A program made the position numbers and the translations under genes. Below, one piece after another: positions 46,526 through 57,267 of a stretch of 64,000 nt of DNA; position 1 is the stretch's first letter, and the number at the start of each line of letters is the position of its first letter. The notes under the pieces are model-generated. The model was not told the origin of the DNA. It ran no database searches and saw only the letters and a list, made by a program, of their open reading frames with translations. The stretch lies in assembly GCA_035578175.1 (NCBI GenBank), contig JAQMRL010000008.1:8408883-8472882 (forward strand), given 5' to 3'. This stretch comes from Catonia carolina (taxonomy: Eukaryota > Arthropoda > Insecta > Hemiptera > Achilidae).

Positions 46526-47583
46526 TCTGCTGTGAAACACTCTCACAACTTTCTCTTGCCAATGCAAATAATGAACAATGTAACATAACATTAATAATAA
46601 AACATTAGAAATTAACAAAAAACTAACCTCGAAAAACCTAATTTTAATCAAGAAAGAATGATGCAAAATGAAAACTAACCTTAGTTTGGCTTTAATAATA
46701 TGGAAACTCACTCTCTTTGACGCTAAACTAGGCTCTGTAGAGAAAAATGCTTAAACATAAAGAGTTGAAGCTCTTTTAATTTCCTATATATATTTGATTA
46801 TATACACTTTTGTCGTTCAATGCATACCAATGCCGAAATCTTAAAAAAATGTATTTTTTCCATTTTCATGAAAAAAAAAACAAAATAAATCACTAATTAT
46901 TTCTGAACTAAGCATTATACAAATTTAACTTTGGAAATAAAAGTTGTAGGTTTTTAAATTTACATATTTTTTTTTTTTTTTTTTTTTTTTTTAGGCCCTC
47001 ATTGGAGCAAAATTAATCGATTTATAGAAGATCCCTAGTTATTCCTCTTATTTGCCCAGTAGTTCTTCATCCTTTGCGACACTCTCGCCCTATCCTCCAC
47101 AGTCCAATGTCTGTTTGTCTGCCTTTTAGGTAAAATGCAAATTAAGGTAGCAATCTTGAAAAAAAATATTTTTTTTCAACAAGAGCACAGCCTTCCCAAG
47201 AATTTCAGCAGACATGGTGTCTACCCTATCTTGTAGAGCATAAAAAATGTAGTAAATGAGGTGATTTTTAAAAAAATTGTAAGAGCATTTTTGAGATAAT
47301 TGCAAAAACGTGAAAAACAACACAAATAAACTACTACTTCTGGTTGACCAATTTTAATGAAAATGTTTGTGTCGGGTCCTCTAATATTACCTAAGTTTCA
47401 AATTTTAACATTCATACGATGTTCCGTTCTTGAGATATTTCGTTCACGCACACAAACCAATCGCTAAAAACATGTTTTTGGGGTTCAGGGGGTCTTAAAA
47501 CATGTATCTCCATTGAAAAATTGACATGAAAATAATACTTTCCTTCCTATATATTCATTCATAAAGGCAAAAGATAGTAAAAA
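46526..47583 (+). mobile_element. HINE/DINE-like element, copy k, interrupted by a LINE 3' end
   Basis: Begins TCTGCTGTGAAACACTCTCAC then ACTTTCTCTTGCC; ends GGCAAAAGATAGTAAAAA. The middle is broken at 46964-47130 by foreign sequence, and the expected CTACAACTTTTATTATATA segment is missing there. It lies about 175 bp upstream of the BTBD7 exon 1 acceptor. Confidence 0.8.
46964..47130 (-). mobile_element. LINE 3' end with poly(A), inside HINE copy k
   Basis: Minus strand: WTVEDRARVSQRMKNYWANK followed by a stop, a short 3' UTR ending GCTCCAATGAGGGCCT and a long poly(A). The peptide matches the C-terminus of the LINE at 51330-51955 (EDRRQRSERLKKVWAKR). A similar UTR end with poly(A) is at 53263-53315. 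Confidence 0.72.
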
Positions 47584-48040
47584 TTTGTTATAATCGATTA
47601 AGAGCCCAAAAACTCCATAATTAATAGGCTTACAAATTAAATAATAAATTAAAATAAGGGCTAGTAAATAATAATTTACTAACCTTATTTATTTACTTTC
47701 ACTAAATGTACATGAAAATTACAAGACAATATGTAATAAAAGTTGTAGTAGTAGAACTGATGGGGAAAAACATAAACAAAAAGTGAGTTTATAAAACTGA
47801 ACTTCTTATACACATGATTGATAAATTAATGGATTGGCAATGATGATTGATATTTGCAATTCAGCTCGGGTAAATGACCTTGACTAATTAATCAATCAAG
47901 TAAAGTGACAAAACCTGCATTTGCAGGAAAGCTCGCATTACCGTGACTCCAACTTTAGTCAACCACTTTTTTTTGTTTTGAATAAGGAAGGATAATAATG
48001 TCCAAAAATAATTTAACAATGTAATTCATAACAGGTTATA
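47584..48040. other. No gene seen
   Basis: AT-rich; begins with a segment resembling 41345-41400. No coding or structured feature recognised. Confidence 0.45.
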
Positions 48041-49317
48041 AAAAACAACATTTAAAAAGGACCAATAACTTTGATGTAGTTTCCCAAATACTAATGCATC
48101 TTACTATACTTAACCTTCATACGACTGACAGGTTACAGAATAGTAACTCTTCTAACACTAGGCCTAATCCCGAGATCACGCCAATACACTTGGCGTTTTT
48201 ATTCATCTTTTAACCAAAAATCTGGTGTGAACACTCACAAAACTTTCTCTTGCCAGTGCAAATAATTAACAATAAACCTAACATTAGTAATAAACAAAAA
48301 ACTAACCTCAATAAACATAACCTAATTTTAATCATATATGAAAGACGCAAAATGAAAATCAACCACAGTTTGTCTTAAAAATACGGAAAATCATTCTTTC
48401 ATGCTAAACTAGGCTCTGTAGAGTATAATGCTGTAAATAAAAGTTGTAGATCTTTTAATTTTCTATAAATTCGATTATACACACTTTTGTCATAAAATGC
48501 ATACTAAGGCCGAAATCTTAAGAAAATCGATTTTTCACGCGTTTTCATGAGAAAAAAACCAGATAATCGCTAATTACCGCTAAACTAAGCGTTATACAAA
48601 AAAATTTATGAAATAAAAGTTGTAGAATTTTAAATTCTCTACAACTTTTATTATATAAGATTTTGCGCTAAAATGCATATTAAAGCCGTAATCTTAAAAA
48701 AACTATTTCTTTTTGTGAAAACAGCCTCACCAAGAATTTCAGCAAACATGGCGCCTACCCTATCTTGTAGAGCATAAAATACTTAGTAAACGTGTCAATT
48801 TTTAAAAAAATTTTAGGACCAGTTTTTGAGAAAATTGCAAAAAAATGAAAAATTACACGAATAAACTACTAATTCCGGTTGACCGATTTTGATGAAAATG
48901 TTCGTGTCGGGTCCGGTAGTGGTATGTAACCTAAGTTTCAAGTTTTAAGTTCGTACGATGTTCTGTTTTTGAGATATTTTGTATACACACACAAACACAG
49001 ACCAATCACTAAAAACATTTTTTTTTGGGTTCAGGGTGTCTGAAAACGTATAGATCCGGTGAAAACTCGATTTTGAAAAATCGACATGAAAACAATACTT
49101 TCCTTCCTATATATTCATATAAGCAAGAGAAAGTAAAAAAACAACATTTAACAAGGACCAGTAACTTTGATGTAGTTTTCCAAATACTAATGCATCTTAC
49201 TATACTTAACCTTCATACGACTGACGGTTTAGAGAATAATAACTCTTCTAACACTAGGCCTAATCCCGAGATCACGCCAATACACTTGGTTTTTTTATCC
49301 ATCTTTTAACCAAAAAA
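48041..49317. repeat. ~180-bp direct repeats flanking HINE copy l
   Basis: 48041-48220 and 49138-49317 are copies of one segment with scattered differences (both contain CTTAACCTTCATACGACTGA and CCCGAGATCACGCCAATACA). The HINE element fills the space between them exactly. A related inverted piece is at 44341-44395 beside HINE copy j. Confidence 0.88.
48221..49137 (+). mobile_element. HINE/DINE-like element, copy l (full length)
   Basis: Starts TCTGGTGTGAACACTCAC, ACTTTCTCTTGCC; ends AGCAAGAGAAAGTAAAAA; short CA tract at 48983. Flanked by the 180-bp direct repeats. Confidence 0.87.
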
Positions 49318-50151
49318 TTTGAAATTTTTATGAGACGTTACAAAACTTTAGATATTAACTTAAAGATATTTAAAAAAAACAAACATGAAACTCCAGTTTT
49401 TTTTAGGCCAGTTACAACGAATTTACAAAATATCTGTAGTAATTTATGCAAAGCTGCGTGTTTTTATCAAAATTTGTAAATAATTTATCTTTATTTTTTT
49501 TTAGTCTGGTATTATAGAAAAATGTCTAGCGAAAAATATGATACATCAAACGCCCGAAGATATTGTATTTAAAAAAAAAAAAGGTTGTCGCTTATCACAC
49601 TATTAAAGCGTACGTGAAAGTCACGTGAATATGGATTGTCTACAGTAAAATTAAGGCAAAAATCTGCTCTCTTAGCTAATGGCATCAACCCATTGCTACA
49701 GTTATTTAAATAACATGTTATTATATGAAAGTATGGAATTTTGTGAACACGTGAATGTAGAAAAAAATTAGAAAAGATAACACCGTAACAACGTAGTTGT
49801 GAAGAACTGTCTGAAAATGTGCTATTCTAAAAATCTCAGACAGTTTATTGCCTTTTTCAGGTCATATTCAATTCAATTGGTTTTGCTATAAGCAAGATTA
49901 TTGAACAATATAACTACACCCCTACCATTCAAACTTTCAAATACGGTAATAACTTTATTCTTAGATGAGATACAGCCTTTCCATTAAGCTAACATTTAAA
50001 TATAATTTTTACTGGTGTGCGCATACATTGATCTTTACTTTTACAAAAACTGTCGAGTACTTAATTAACGGTCATCTAGCAACACAATATATTGGGCTGT
50101 TCGATGAACATAAGGGTTAATGTAAATTTCAGCAGATTTTAGGCTGATATA
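49318..50151. other. No gene seen
   Basis: AT-rich sequence without recognised frames or repeats, up to the TTAA of the piggyBac-like element. Confidence 0.45.
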
Positions 50152-50155
50152 TTAA

Positions 50156-50823
50156 CCCTTTCCACTCGAATTATGTTTCCACTGTGATTCCCCTCAACTT
50201 GTATTTATTTTATGATCTGTTTATACCCTATTACAGTAATCATACGCGTAATGTGTTGTTATTAGTTTTAAGAGCATCCAATACTTTTTACGTTTGTAAT
50301 TACTTAAATGTTAATAATGATACATCAAAAATGCTTTTTCTCACCTAAAAACTTTTAAAATATAACCTGCAAAACATACACTGTCGTTGTAAAAACTAAG
50401 ATAAAATAAACTATGTAACTAGAAATTAATACCTAAAACCTAATAAAAGCATGAAAAATAATCTGAATATTATTTTTGTGTGAATTAGTTACCTAAAAAC
50501 ATTAACCGATCTTAAAGCGACACGAAATACCGCAAACTAAACGACGCACGTTCACAATTAGGTTAGTTTGTTTACTAGTTTGGTACGGCGACCTCAATTC
50601 AATTAATTTCGTTTATATCGATAATCGGTAGTAGTCAACTATCGAAAACTACAAGAATTAATTTTTAAAACATCCTGTAGAGGCCAGCATATTACAGCAA
50701 CATTGTTAAACGCGTATTTTCATACAAAATCAGCTGTGAAAGTGGAGTCGGATGGGGTCCGGCATACGAGTGGAACGGTAAAACTATCGTGTTGGATCAG
50801 ATCCGACAGTCGAGTGGAAAGGG
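50156..50823. mobile_element. piggyBac-like MITE
   Basis: Perfect 14-bp inverted ends CCCTTTCCACTCGA and TCGAGTGGAAAGGG, each bordered by TTAA (50152-50155 and 50824-50827). TTAA duplication with CCCTTT-type ends is the piggyBac hallmark. 668 bp, no transposase frame. The right subterminal region repeats GTCCGG/ATCCGAC and GAGTGGAAC motifs. Confidence 0.82.
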
Positions 50824-51329
50824 TTAAAATCTGTACCTACGAATTAAAAGATGTTAACTCCATTTTGGTGATTTCCCAGAAGAGCCAAAAAGTAGCAATA
50901 TTTTCTTTTCATTATTGTAACAAAATTTCAGTTGGTGTTAGAAACTTGAAATTTACACCCAGTTTCTACAGAAAATGCTTCTTATCTACAGATTTATTAT
51001 TTTATAACTTTGTCAACTCCTATACTTCTTCCCACGTAAGCAGGACCTAACACATTAAACGCATTCTGTGTTTTGTTACTGTTTTACCTTCTACAGTAGT
51101 GTTTAACTCTAATGTAGGCCTAACGTGATTTTAAAATAAAAAACTTTAGTGAAATACCTAGTCTAACACTACTTTTATAAATAACAGAATTTTAAACACA
51201 ACATTTGAAATAATTTCAAAATTTACTCAATAATGTTTAGCAACAGATGAATAAAACACCAAATACAACAAAAATTCAAGCAAAATTTAATAACAATCAG
51301 TAAAATACATTCAACTAAAAAAAAATCTC

Positions 51330-51955
51330 TGATCACCACTCAAAACATCTACAACAAGAAGTGTCTGTCAACAAAAACCAAACTACGACACTACCAAACA
51401 GTGGTTCTCCCTGAAATTCATTATGCCAGCGAAACTTTATTCGAGCCGTATCGCGTGGGAGACACCGACAGAATTGAGAAGATAGAAAGAAGAATACTGA
51501 GGAAGTGCATAAACAAAAAGCATTATGGTGGAAGGACAGTGGCGGTTAATCCCAAACAAAGACATCTACAAGCTAATCACCTCACTAACAGACAACTTCA
51601 GAAGGAAAAGAATATCATTCCTAGGACACCTACTCAGAACAGAAAACTCCAGATTTGTGAACCGGTTGATCAGCCATTTTTGGGATAAGGTGTCGAGACC
51701 TAAGTGGCTGAAAAATCTACAGCAAGATATGGAGGAACTTAAAATCACTAAACAGGACCTACTAACAAAATCAACAGAGTACGACCGACTGGTCAAGGCT
51801 AACATGATAACATTTGCACCAAAACCCAGGAGAGTATACAACTGGGTGTTTACCGATGAAGACCGGAGACAAAGATCGGAGCGTCTTAAGAAAGTGTGGG
51901 CCAAACGAAGGGAAGGCAGTCTCAAGAGGGGGTGCTTCTTAAAGAAACAAACCTG
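51330..51955 (+). mobile_element. LINE RT C-terminal region with one frameshift
   Basis: A first frame (LRHYQTVVLPEIHYASETLF, IEKIERRILRKCINKKHYGG) continues, after a shift near 51530, in a frame to 51955: NFRRKRISFLGHLLRTENSR, FVFTDEDRR-type block as VFTDEDRRQRSERLKKVWAK, ending FLKKQT and a stop. Typical RT thumb and C-terminus of a non-LTR element; upstream part missing. Confidence 0.82.
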
Positions 51956-53262
51956 AATTTGAGCTGAAGTGATCCTATGGGGTCTCAAAAGTTAAAAAAC
52001 AAAAATCTTCCACATCAACTGCAAAATTGAAGCATTAGAGCATTTCTTTCTGATTTTAAAGGTAGTTTTAAATCAATTTTTACCAAAGTTGGAGTTAACG
52101 CTATTTACCTCTTTGGTACAGAAATAAGTATTCATATAATGAGAAAGTAATTGGTGAATATTCAAAACATAATATCCATAGAAATCACTTTTGTGCCCCA
52201 TACATGATTTTGAAACTAAACAAAAAATAAAAATAAAAAAAACAGTTACTTATAAGATTTTATGGAAAACTAACCAACTGTAACCCATTTTCTGTTTAAC
52301 AACCTGTAAATTTTAGTTAATAAACAGAATGTCTGATATGTGATACTAATTGGCAAATGCACTTTGTCTACAAATGTTATATGTTTTTAAATAAGATGTT
52401 TTAAACAATAATGTAGAAATATCTAATGCCTAGATCTGTTATTTTACTCTCAAGGGATTCAAAAAGGAATTTAAAATCTTCTGAAGAATTAGTGTGACAG
52501 CTAACCTGTTTGGTTTATAGTTAATGAAATCATGATGTTGTACTTTTAACAGTATTATTTAATGATTTACATAAATAGCTTTTGATATTTTAACTAACCA
52601 AATATGTAAACAAATCAATATAAATCACAATATGGGTTACTGAAAATAATCAAATTATATAATATATTTACTTATCATTTACTCGCCTTTTGTTATTAAA
52701 AAGTTTCTAAAACTGTTAAAGAGTACGATAACTCTTCATAATGAAAGTTTTTGTAAAAAGTAAAATTCACCAACCATGTAAACACCCATAATAGCTGACC
52801 GCCATGTTTACATTTTCAGTTTCCATATAAACTGGCAGAACACCATTTTTCCACGATTTCAAATGTACACAGAACAAACATAATAATACTTATATTGCAC
52901 TTAATTATTTTTAACACGGATTTAATATTAACATTTTACTCGTTCAAACTATCTTACAATACAACATTAATTCTACACTTCACTTACTACTCGACGTTAA
53001 TAGCTCTGTACAACCACAGCTGTTAATATTATGTTTCGGGTTCTACAACTTTGACGTTAAAAGTAGTTTTACGGTAATGATTGTAATATTCCTAAAAACA
53101 TGTATAACTAAATTAAAATAAATAATTTGCATTTTAAGACACTCAATTTTAGTTTTAGTTCACATAAATAGTATTTGTATTAATACAAGTGACAAATACT
53201 TAGGTCTGTGTTTAGTAACTGTAAATATATAAAGTAATCCATCGAAAAATATATTTATGCCG
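51956..53262. other. No gene seen
   Basis: AT-rich throughout; the first ~60 bp may be LINE 3' UTR. No other feature recognised. An upstream non-coding exon and promoter of BTBD7 could lie in this or neighbouring stretches, but nothing marks them. Confidence 0.45.
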
Positions 53263-53320
53263 TATTTTTTTTTTTTTTTTTTTTATTAATTTACGCCCCA
53301 ATTGGAGCACTCAAGTCTGA
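53263..53320 (-). mobile_element. LINE 3' UTR end with poly(A)
   Basis: A T run followed by ATTAATTTACGCCCCAATTG GAGCAC; the inverse of the poly(A) end seen at 46964-47040 (GCTCCAATGAGGGCCT). Only the tail is present. Confidence 0.55.
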
Positions 53321-53816
53321 TATCTGTAATAAATGTGAAATAACTGCAGTAACGTTATGTGTATTATAGATCTCAATATTACGATGTTGTACATTGGTTT
53401 ATTGCAAATTTCATCATTAGGCTTACTTGAAATTTTAACTGAAAATTTATCTAGTTTGTTAAATTTATTTATCAAATATTAAATGGCAAAATATTTTATT
53501 CATTTGGTACATTTTAGGATGTTAAAAATCCATTCAACCATGAAATTACTTCAACAGTAGTACAAATTTTGGTACGAAATTTAAACACACGTAGTTACAC
53601 TTGTGAGTTTACAGTATGGTGTACAAAATTTTTATTTTATTAATTTTTTGTTAGACCGTAAGCATACACAGTGGAACGAGTCGGTTTTGTTAAGTGTGCC
53701 ACTCAACTGTTTTAAATTTAACCAGTGGGTTTCTCAAGTCTTGAAATTTGAGATTAATATGTCTACAACAACACGTGTGACAATACAGCAGGAATAATGC
53801 TGATATTGTTGAAAAA

Positions 53817-54274
53817 TTTGGTGTGAAATACTCACACTACTTTCTCTAGCCAATGTAAATAATGAACCATATACACAACCTATGTTTAATCATTAGTAAA
53901 CAATGTAAAATGAAATATATACCTAATTTTAATCATGAGTGAATGATGCAAAATAAAAATCAACCGGTTTGGCTTAAAAATACGAAAAATCACTAATTGA
54001 CGCTAAACTAAGCGTTACACAAAAAAAAATACTTGAAGTAAGTAAAAGTTGTAGGTTTTTAATATTCCTATAACTTTTATTTTACCGTATACACTTTTGT
54101 CGTAAAATGTGTACTAAGGCCGAAATCTTAAAAGATCCATTTTTTACAGATTTTCATGAAAAATAATCAGAAAATTACTAATTGCCGCTAAAAAATAAAT
54201 TCTAATCGTTATACACAACATTGTTTGAAATCAAAGTTGTAGGTTTTTAAATGTTCTACAACTTTAATTTACAG
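53817..54274 (+). mobile_element. HINE/DINE-like element, copy m (truncated)
   Basis: Left hairpin end TTTGGTGTGAAATACTCACAC, CTTTCTCTAGCC and the first half of the family; the copy stops after TTCTACAACTTTAATTTA. The CA tract and right end are absent. Confidence 0.8.
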
Positions 54275-54759
54275 GCATGAAGTTCAGATATATTAAAAAT
54301 GTGTAACCTACTTCTGTTTACTTAATAAGGAAGTGTGTTGTTTTTGTTTAGGTTGATAAGCACTAGACCAACCCGGTGGGTTCCATTTTTTTTCAATAAT
54401 TTATTTAAAGAACATTAACTGCTTGGTTATTAGCGACTACGGTGGGTTGGTGAGTGGTATAAATACTGAAGTCACGAGTTTACCTTTAGCGTATGTGTGG
54501 GCTGTGATCTATATATATTATCTATGGCTGTGATGAAGGGAAATGATATATTTGCAGTGCTGCCAACCTCAACAGTAAGACACTACTCGTACATTTCACT
54601 ACCGTTAAGTTTCTACAAACATTTTGTAAGCTGTGGTTTATTCCGAGAAAATGTTTTCTTCATAAACCTTATAAAAAATAAATATGACCTGTAATATTGC
54701 GTATAAGTAGCTTAATTATATGACTAGAAATGTTTGATTTACTGTAATTACGAATGAAT

Positions 54760-55080
54760 CGCCTTCTTTAGGTCTACTATTGCTGTCACCGGTGTTTTCA
54801 TTATCAGTCTCTTTAATTTCTACCTAACCGTTTTATTTTTTTTTACCAGCTGTCAACAAAAATTGAAGAATAGTTTCTTCACGTCCTTAATTTCCTTCTT
54901 TATTTTTCAAATTGTGAAAAGAGAAACATCACAGTAGTTAGCCGCTCGCTCTCGGCTTTTGTTAAGAGGCACGGATTGGCATTTTTGTTTAGCTTCAACT
55001 TCATAGCATATTATTACATTGCATTTTAGATTTCGTTCAACACTGTGAATAGTTCGACCACGTTTTCGAGAAACCGACAT
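54760..55080 (-). pseudogene. Possible transposase N-terminal relic
   Basis: A minus-strand frame from 55080 reads MSVSRKRGRTIHSVERNLKC, then SVPLNKSRERAANYCDVSLF and a stop. The arrangement resembles the first helix-turn-helix of an insect DDE transposase group. Nearby frames continue with NSRPKEGDSFVI. Identification is tentative. Confidence 0.35.
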
Positions 55081-55270
55081 ATCTGTAACTAACAGTTAAC
55101 CTACAAAAGGTTCCGCGATATACTATAGGCCCTATATATATGCTCTGGGTATGGTATAAGTTGTTAAGTTTGGCGTACTGAAATCAAAGCAGTCGGGCAT
55201 GCGCACTGATGATTTCCCCCCTTTTCCACTTGTTGCAAACAAGGGCAAACTCGTGACTCAAGTGTCTATA

Positions 55271-56593
55271 CGAGGGGGTACCCAAAAGTATCCGGAATAG
55301 CTCTGCTGTGGGCGGAGCTTGTGCAGTACAAATTCCCGCCACTAGGCTGCTTGTAGCGCTACTCATTGCAAGTTCAATGCCATTTTGTTCGTTGATCTAG
55401 CTTGTTCTGTTCTCGTGCAGTGATTGTTCTCGCTAGTGCTGTTTTGTGCTCGTGTCGTTTTTCATGATGGCAAGTTTTAATGAACAACGTGCGGCTGTGA
55501 AATTTTGCTTCTTGCTCGGTAAAAACGCCGCGGAAACAGTTGTAATGTTGAACACAGCTTACAAAGACGACGCTATTGGAAAAACCCAAGTGTACGAGTG
55601 GTTTTTGCGCTTTAAAAATGGCGACATGTCGATTGAGAACAAACCTCGTTCTGGACGACCGTCGACTTCCCGAACAGACGAAAATGTTGTGAAAGTGAAA
55701 GAAATTGTAGGAACAGACCGACGACAGACCATTGACCAAATATCACAGGTTAGTGGGTTATCTTGGAGCTCAGTCCAACGCATTTTAACAGAAGACTTGA
55801 CAATGAAAAGAGTCGCTGCCAAGTTTGTGCCTCGGGTTCTGACAGACACTCAAAAGGAACGTCGAATTGAAACGTGTAGTGATTTGAAACAACAGCTTGA
55901 AACTGATCCAGATTTCATGTCAAAGATCATTACGGGTGACGAGTCTTGGTGCTATGGGTACGACCCAGATACCAAACAACAATCCAGTTAATGGAAGACT
56001 TCATTATCACCCCGACCAAAAAAAAGTCGTCAAGTCAGATCGAACATCAAAACAATGCTGATTTGTTTTTTTGATGTGAGGGGAATTGTCCATTCAGAGT
56101 TCGTTCCACCAGGCCAGACGGTAAATCAAGCTTTTTATCTTGAAGTGTTAAGAAGACTACGAAACAGCATTCGTCGTAAAAGACCTAATTTGTGGCAGAC
56201 CGGGGACTGGTTTTTCCACCACGACAACGCGCCTGCACACACGGCAATCTCGGTTACCCAGTTTTTGGCGAAAAACGGCATGGTTTTGCTACCACACGCA
56301 CCGTACTCACCCGATCTGGCTCCGTGTGATTTTTTCTTGTTCCCACGCATGAAAAGGGGCATGAAAGGTCTCCGATTTAACAACGTTGATGATGTCAAGA
56401 AAAAAACGACGGATGAGCTGGCAGCCATCACTGAAGAGGAGTACAAAAAATGTTTTGAACAGTGGAAGCACCGGTGGGACAAATGTATTAGTTGTAATGG
56501 AGAGTATTTTGAAGGGGATAAGGTTCTTTTGTAAAAAAATTAAAAATAAATAGTTTTAAAAAATAATTCCGGTTTCTTTTGGGTACCCCCTCG
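55271..56593 (+). mobile_element. Mariner family M3, near-intact copy with one nonsense codon
   Basis: 1323 bp, ends CGAGGGGGTACCCAAAAG and inverse, TA on both sides. One frame runs from ATG 55446 to TAA 56534 (363 codons with the end stop), broken only by TAA at 55989-55991, probably CAA or CAG before mutation. It has the helix-turn-helix N-terminus (FNEQRAAVKFCFLLGKNAAE, RSGRPSTSRTDENV) and the catalytic triad GDESW, HHDNAPAH and YSPDLAPCDFF, with 34 residues between the last two aspartates: DD34D. Confidence 0.95.
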
Positions 56594-56599
56594 TATGTG

Positions 56600-56715
56600 A
56601 ATGTAACTGTGGGACTTGACGTGTGAAAATTTCCAGACCCTGGCCGGAAATCGAACCCGGGACCTCCGCGTGGTAGGCTAACGCGCTAACCACTACGCTA
56701 TGAAGGAGGCCCCAT
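56600..56715 (-). mobile_element. tRNA-like SINE head
   Basis: Inverse strand: GGCCTCCTTCATAGCGTAGT, GGTTAGCGCGTTAGCCTACC, B box GGGTTCGATTTCC and a short tail. A and B boxes are intact, but the acceptor stem does not close and the body is short, so this is a SINE or tRNA relic and not a functional tRNA. It abuts mariner M3. Confidence 0.65.
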
Positions 56716-57144
56716 ATTTATTTAATACTAATTCTTAGTTTAAAATTCACATAGTTGAATCAAACTTGGAATTTATTGATTATAATTTTTTCCACGAGGT
56801 TCTTTTTAAGATCACCGAGAAAATCATCCACAGTAAATTAATAAAAACTGGTTAGGACGATACCTACTTCAATACATTTTTTATGCTGTTTTTACTTTAA
56901 TGTTTAATTTGTTTTTAAAATGATAATACAATATTTTTATTTTAGTATTTAGATTTCTATTGTATTATTATTATTTTCTTTATAAAATATTTGTATGGTT
57001 GGCAAGAAATATTTATTCGGAAACGAAATTGATGTTCCCCTTCTTCATAACAGAAAGAAAAAGTATCAGTATTGTTAGATGTTGATTTGAAGTTTAGTAG
57101 AAGATACAAATTGCTATTGATATTGAAAAAAGTTAATATTAAAA
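56716..57144. promoter_or_regulatory. Upstream region of the COX8-like gene
   Basis: AT-rich; it must hold the promoter and 5' UTR of the gene starting at 57145, but no TATA box or initiator can be singled out with confidence. Confidence 0.3.
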
Positions 57145-57267
57145 ATGATTGGAGCTGTTACAAGATTTTCTGGAATTACCAGACGCAGTGTGATGCATTT
57201 ACAGAAAAGAAATAATACTAATTGTAGTTCATCTCACACACCGCCTACAGTCCATATGCCATTTCAG
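57145..57267 (+). CDS. COX8-like gene, exon 1
   Basis: Presequence-like N-terminus and the proline pair before the helix. The ATG is in an A-rich context (AAAAATGATT). The exon ends exactly at a codon boundary at the donor. Confidence 0.6.

Noticed and set aside
56620..56712. Candidate tRNA gene
   Set aside because: A and B boxes are present, but the acceptor stem does not pair and a SINE-like tail follows; called a SINE head. The same holds for the other tRNA-like heads.
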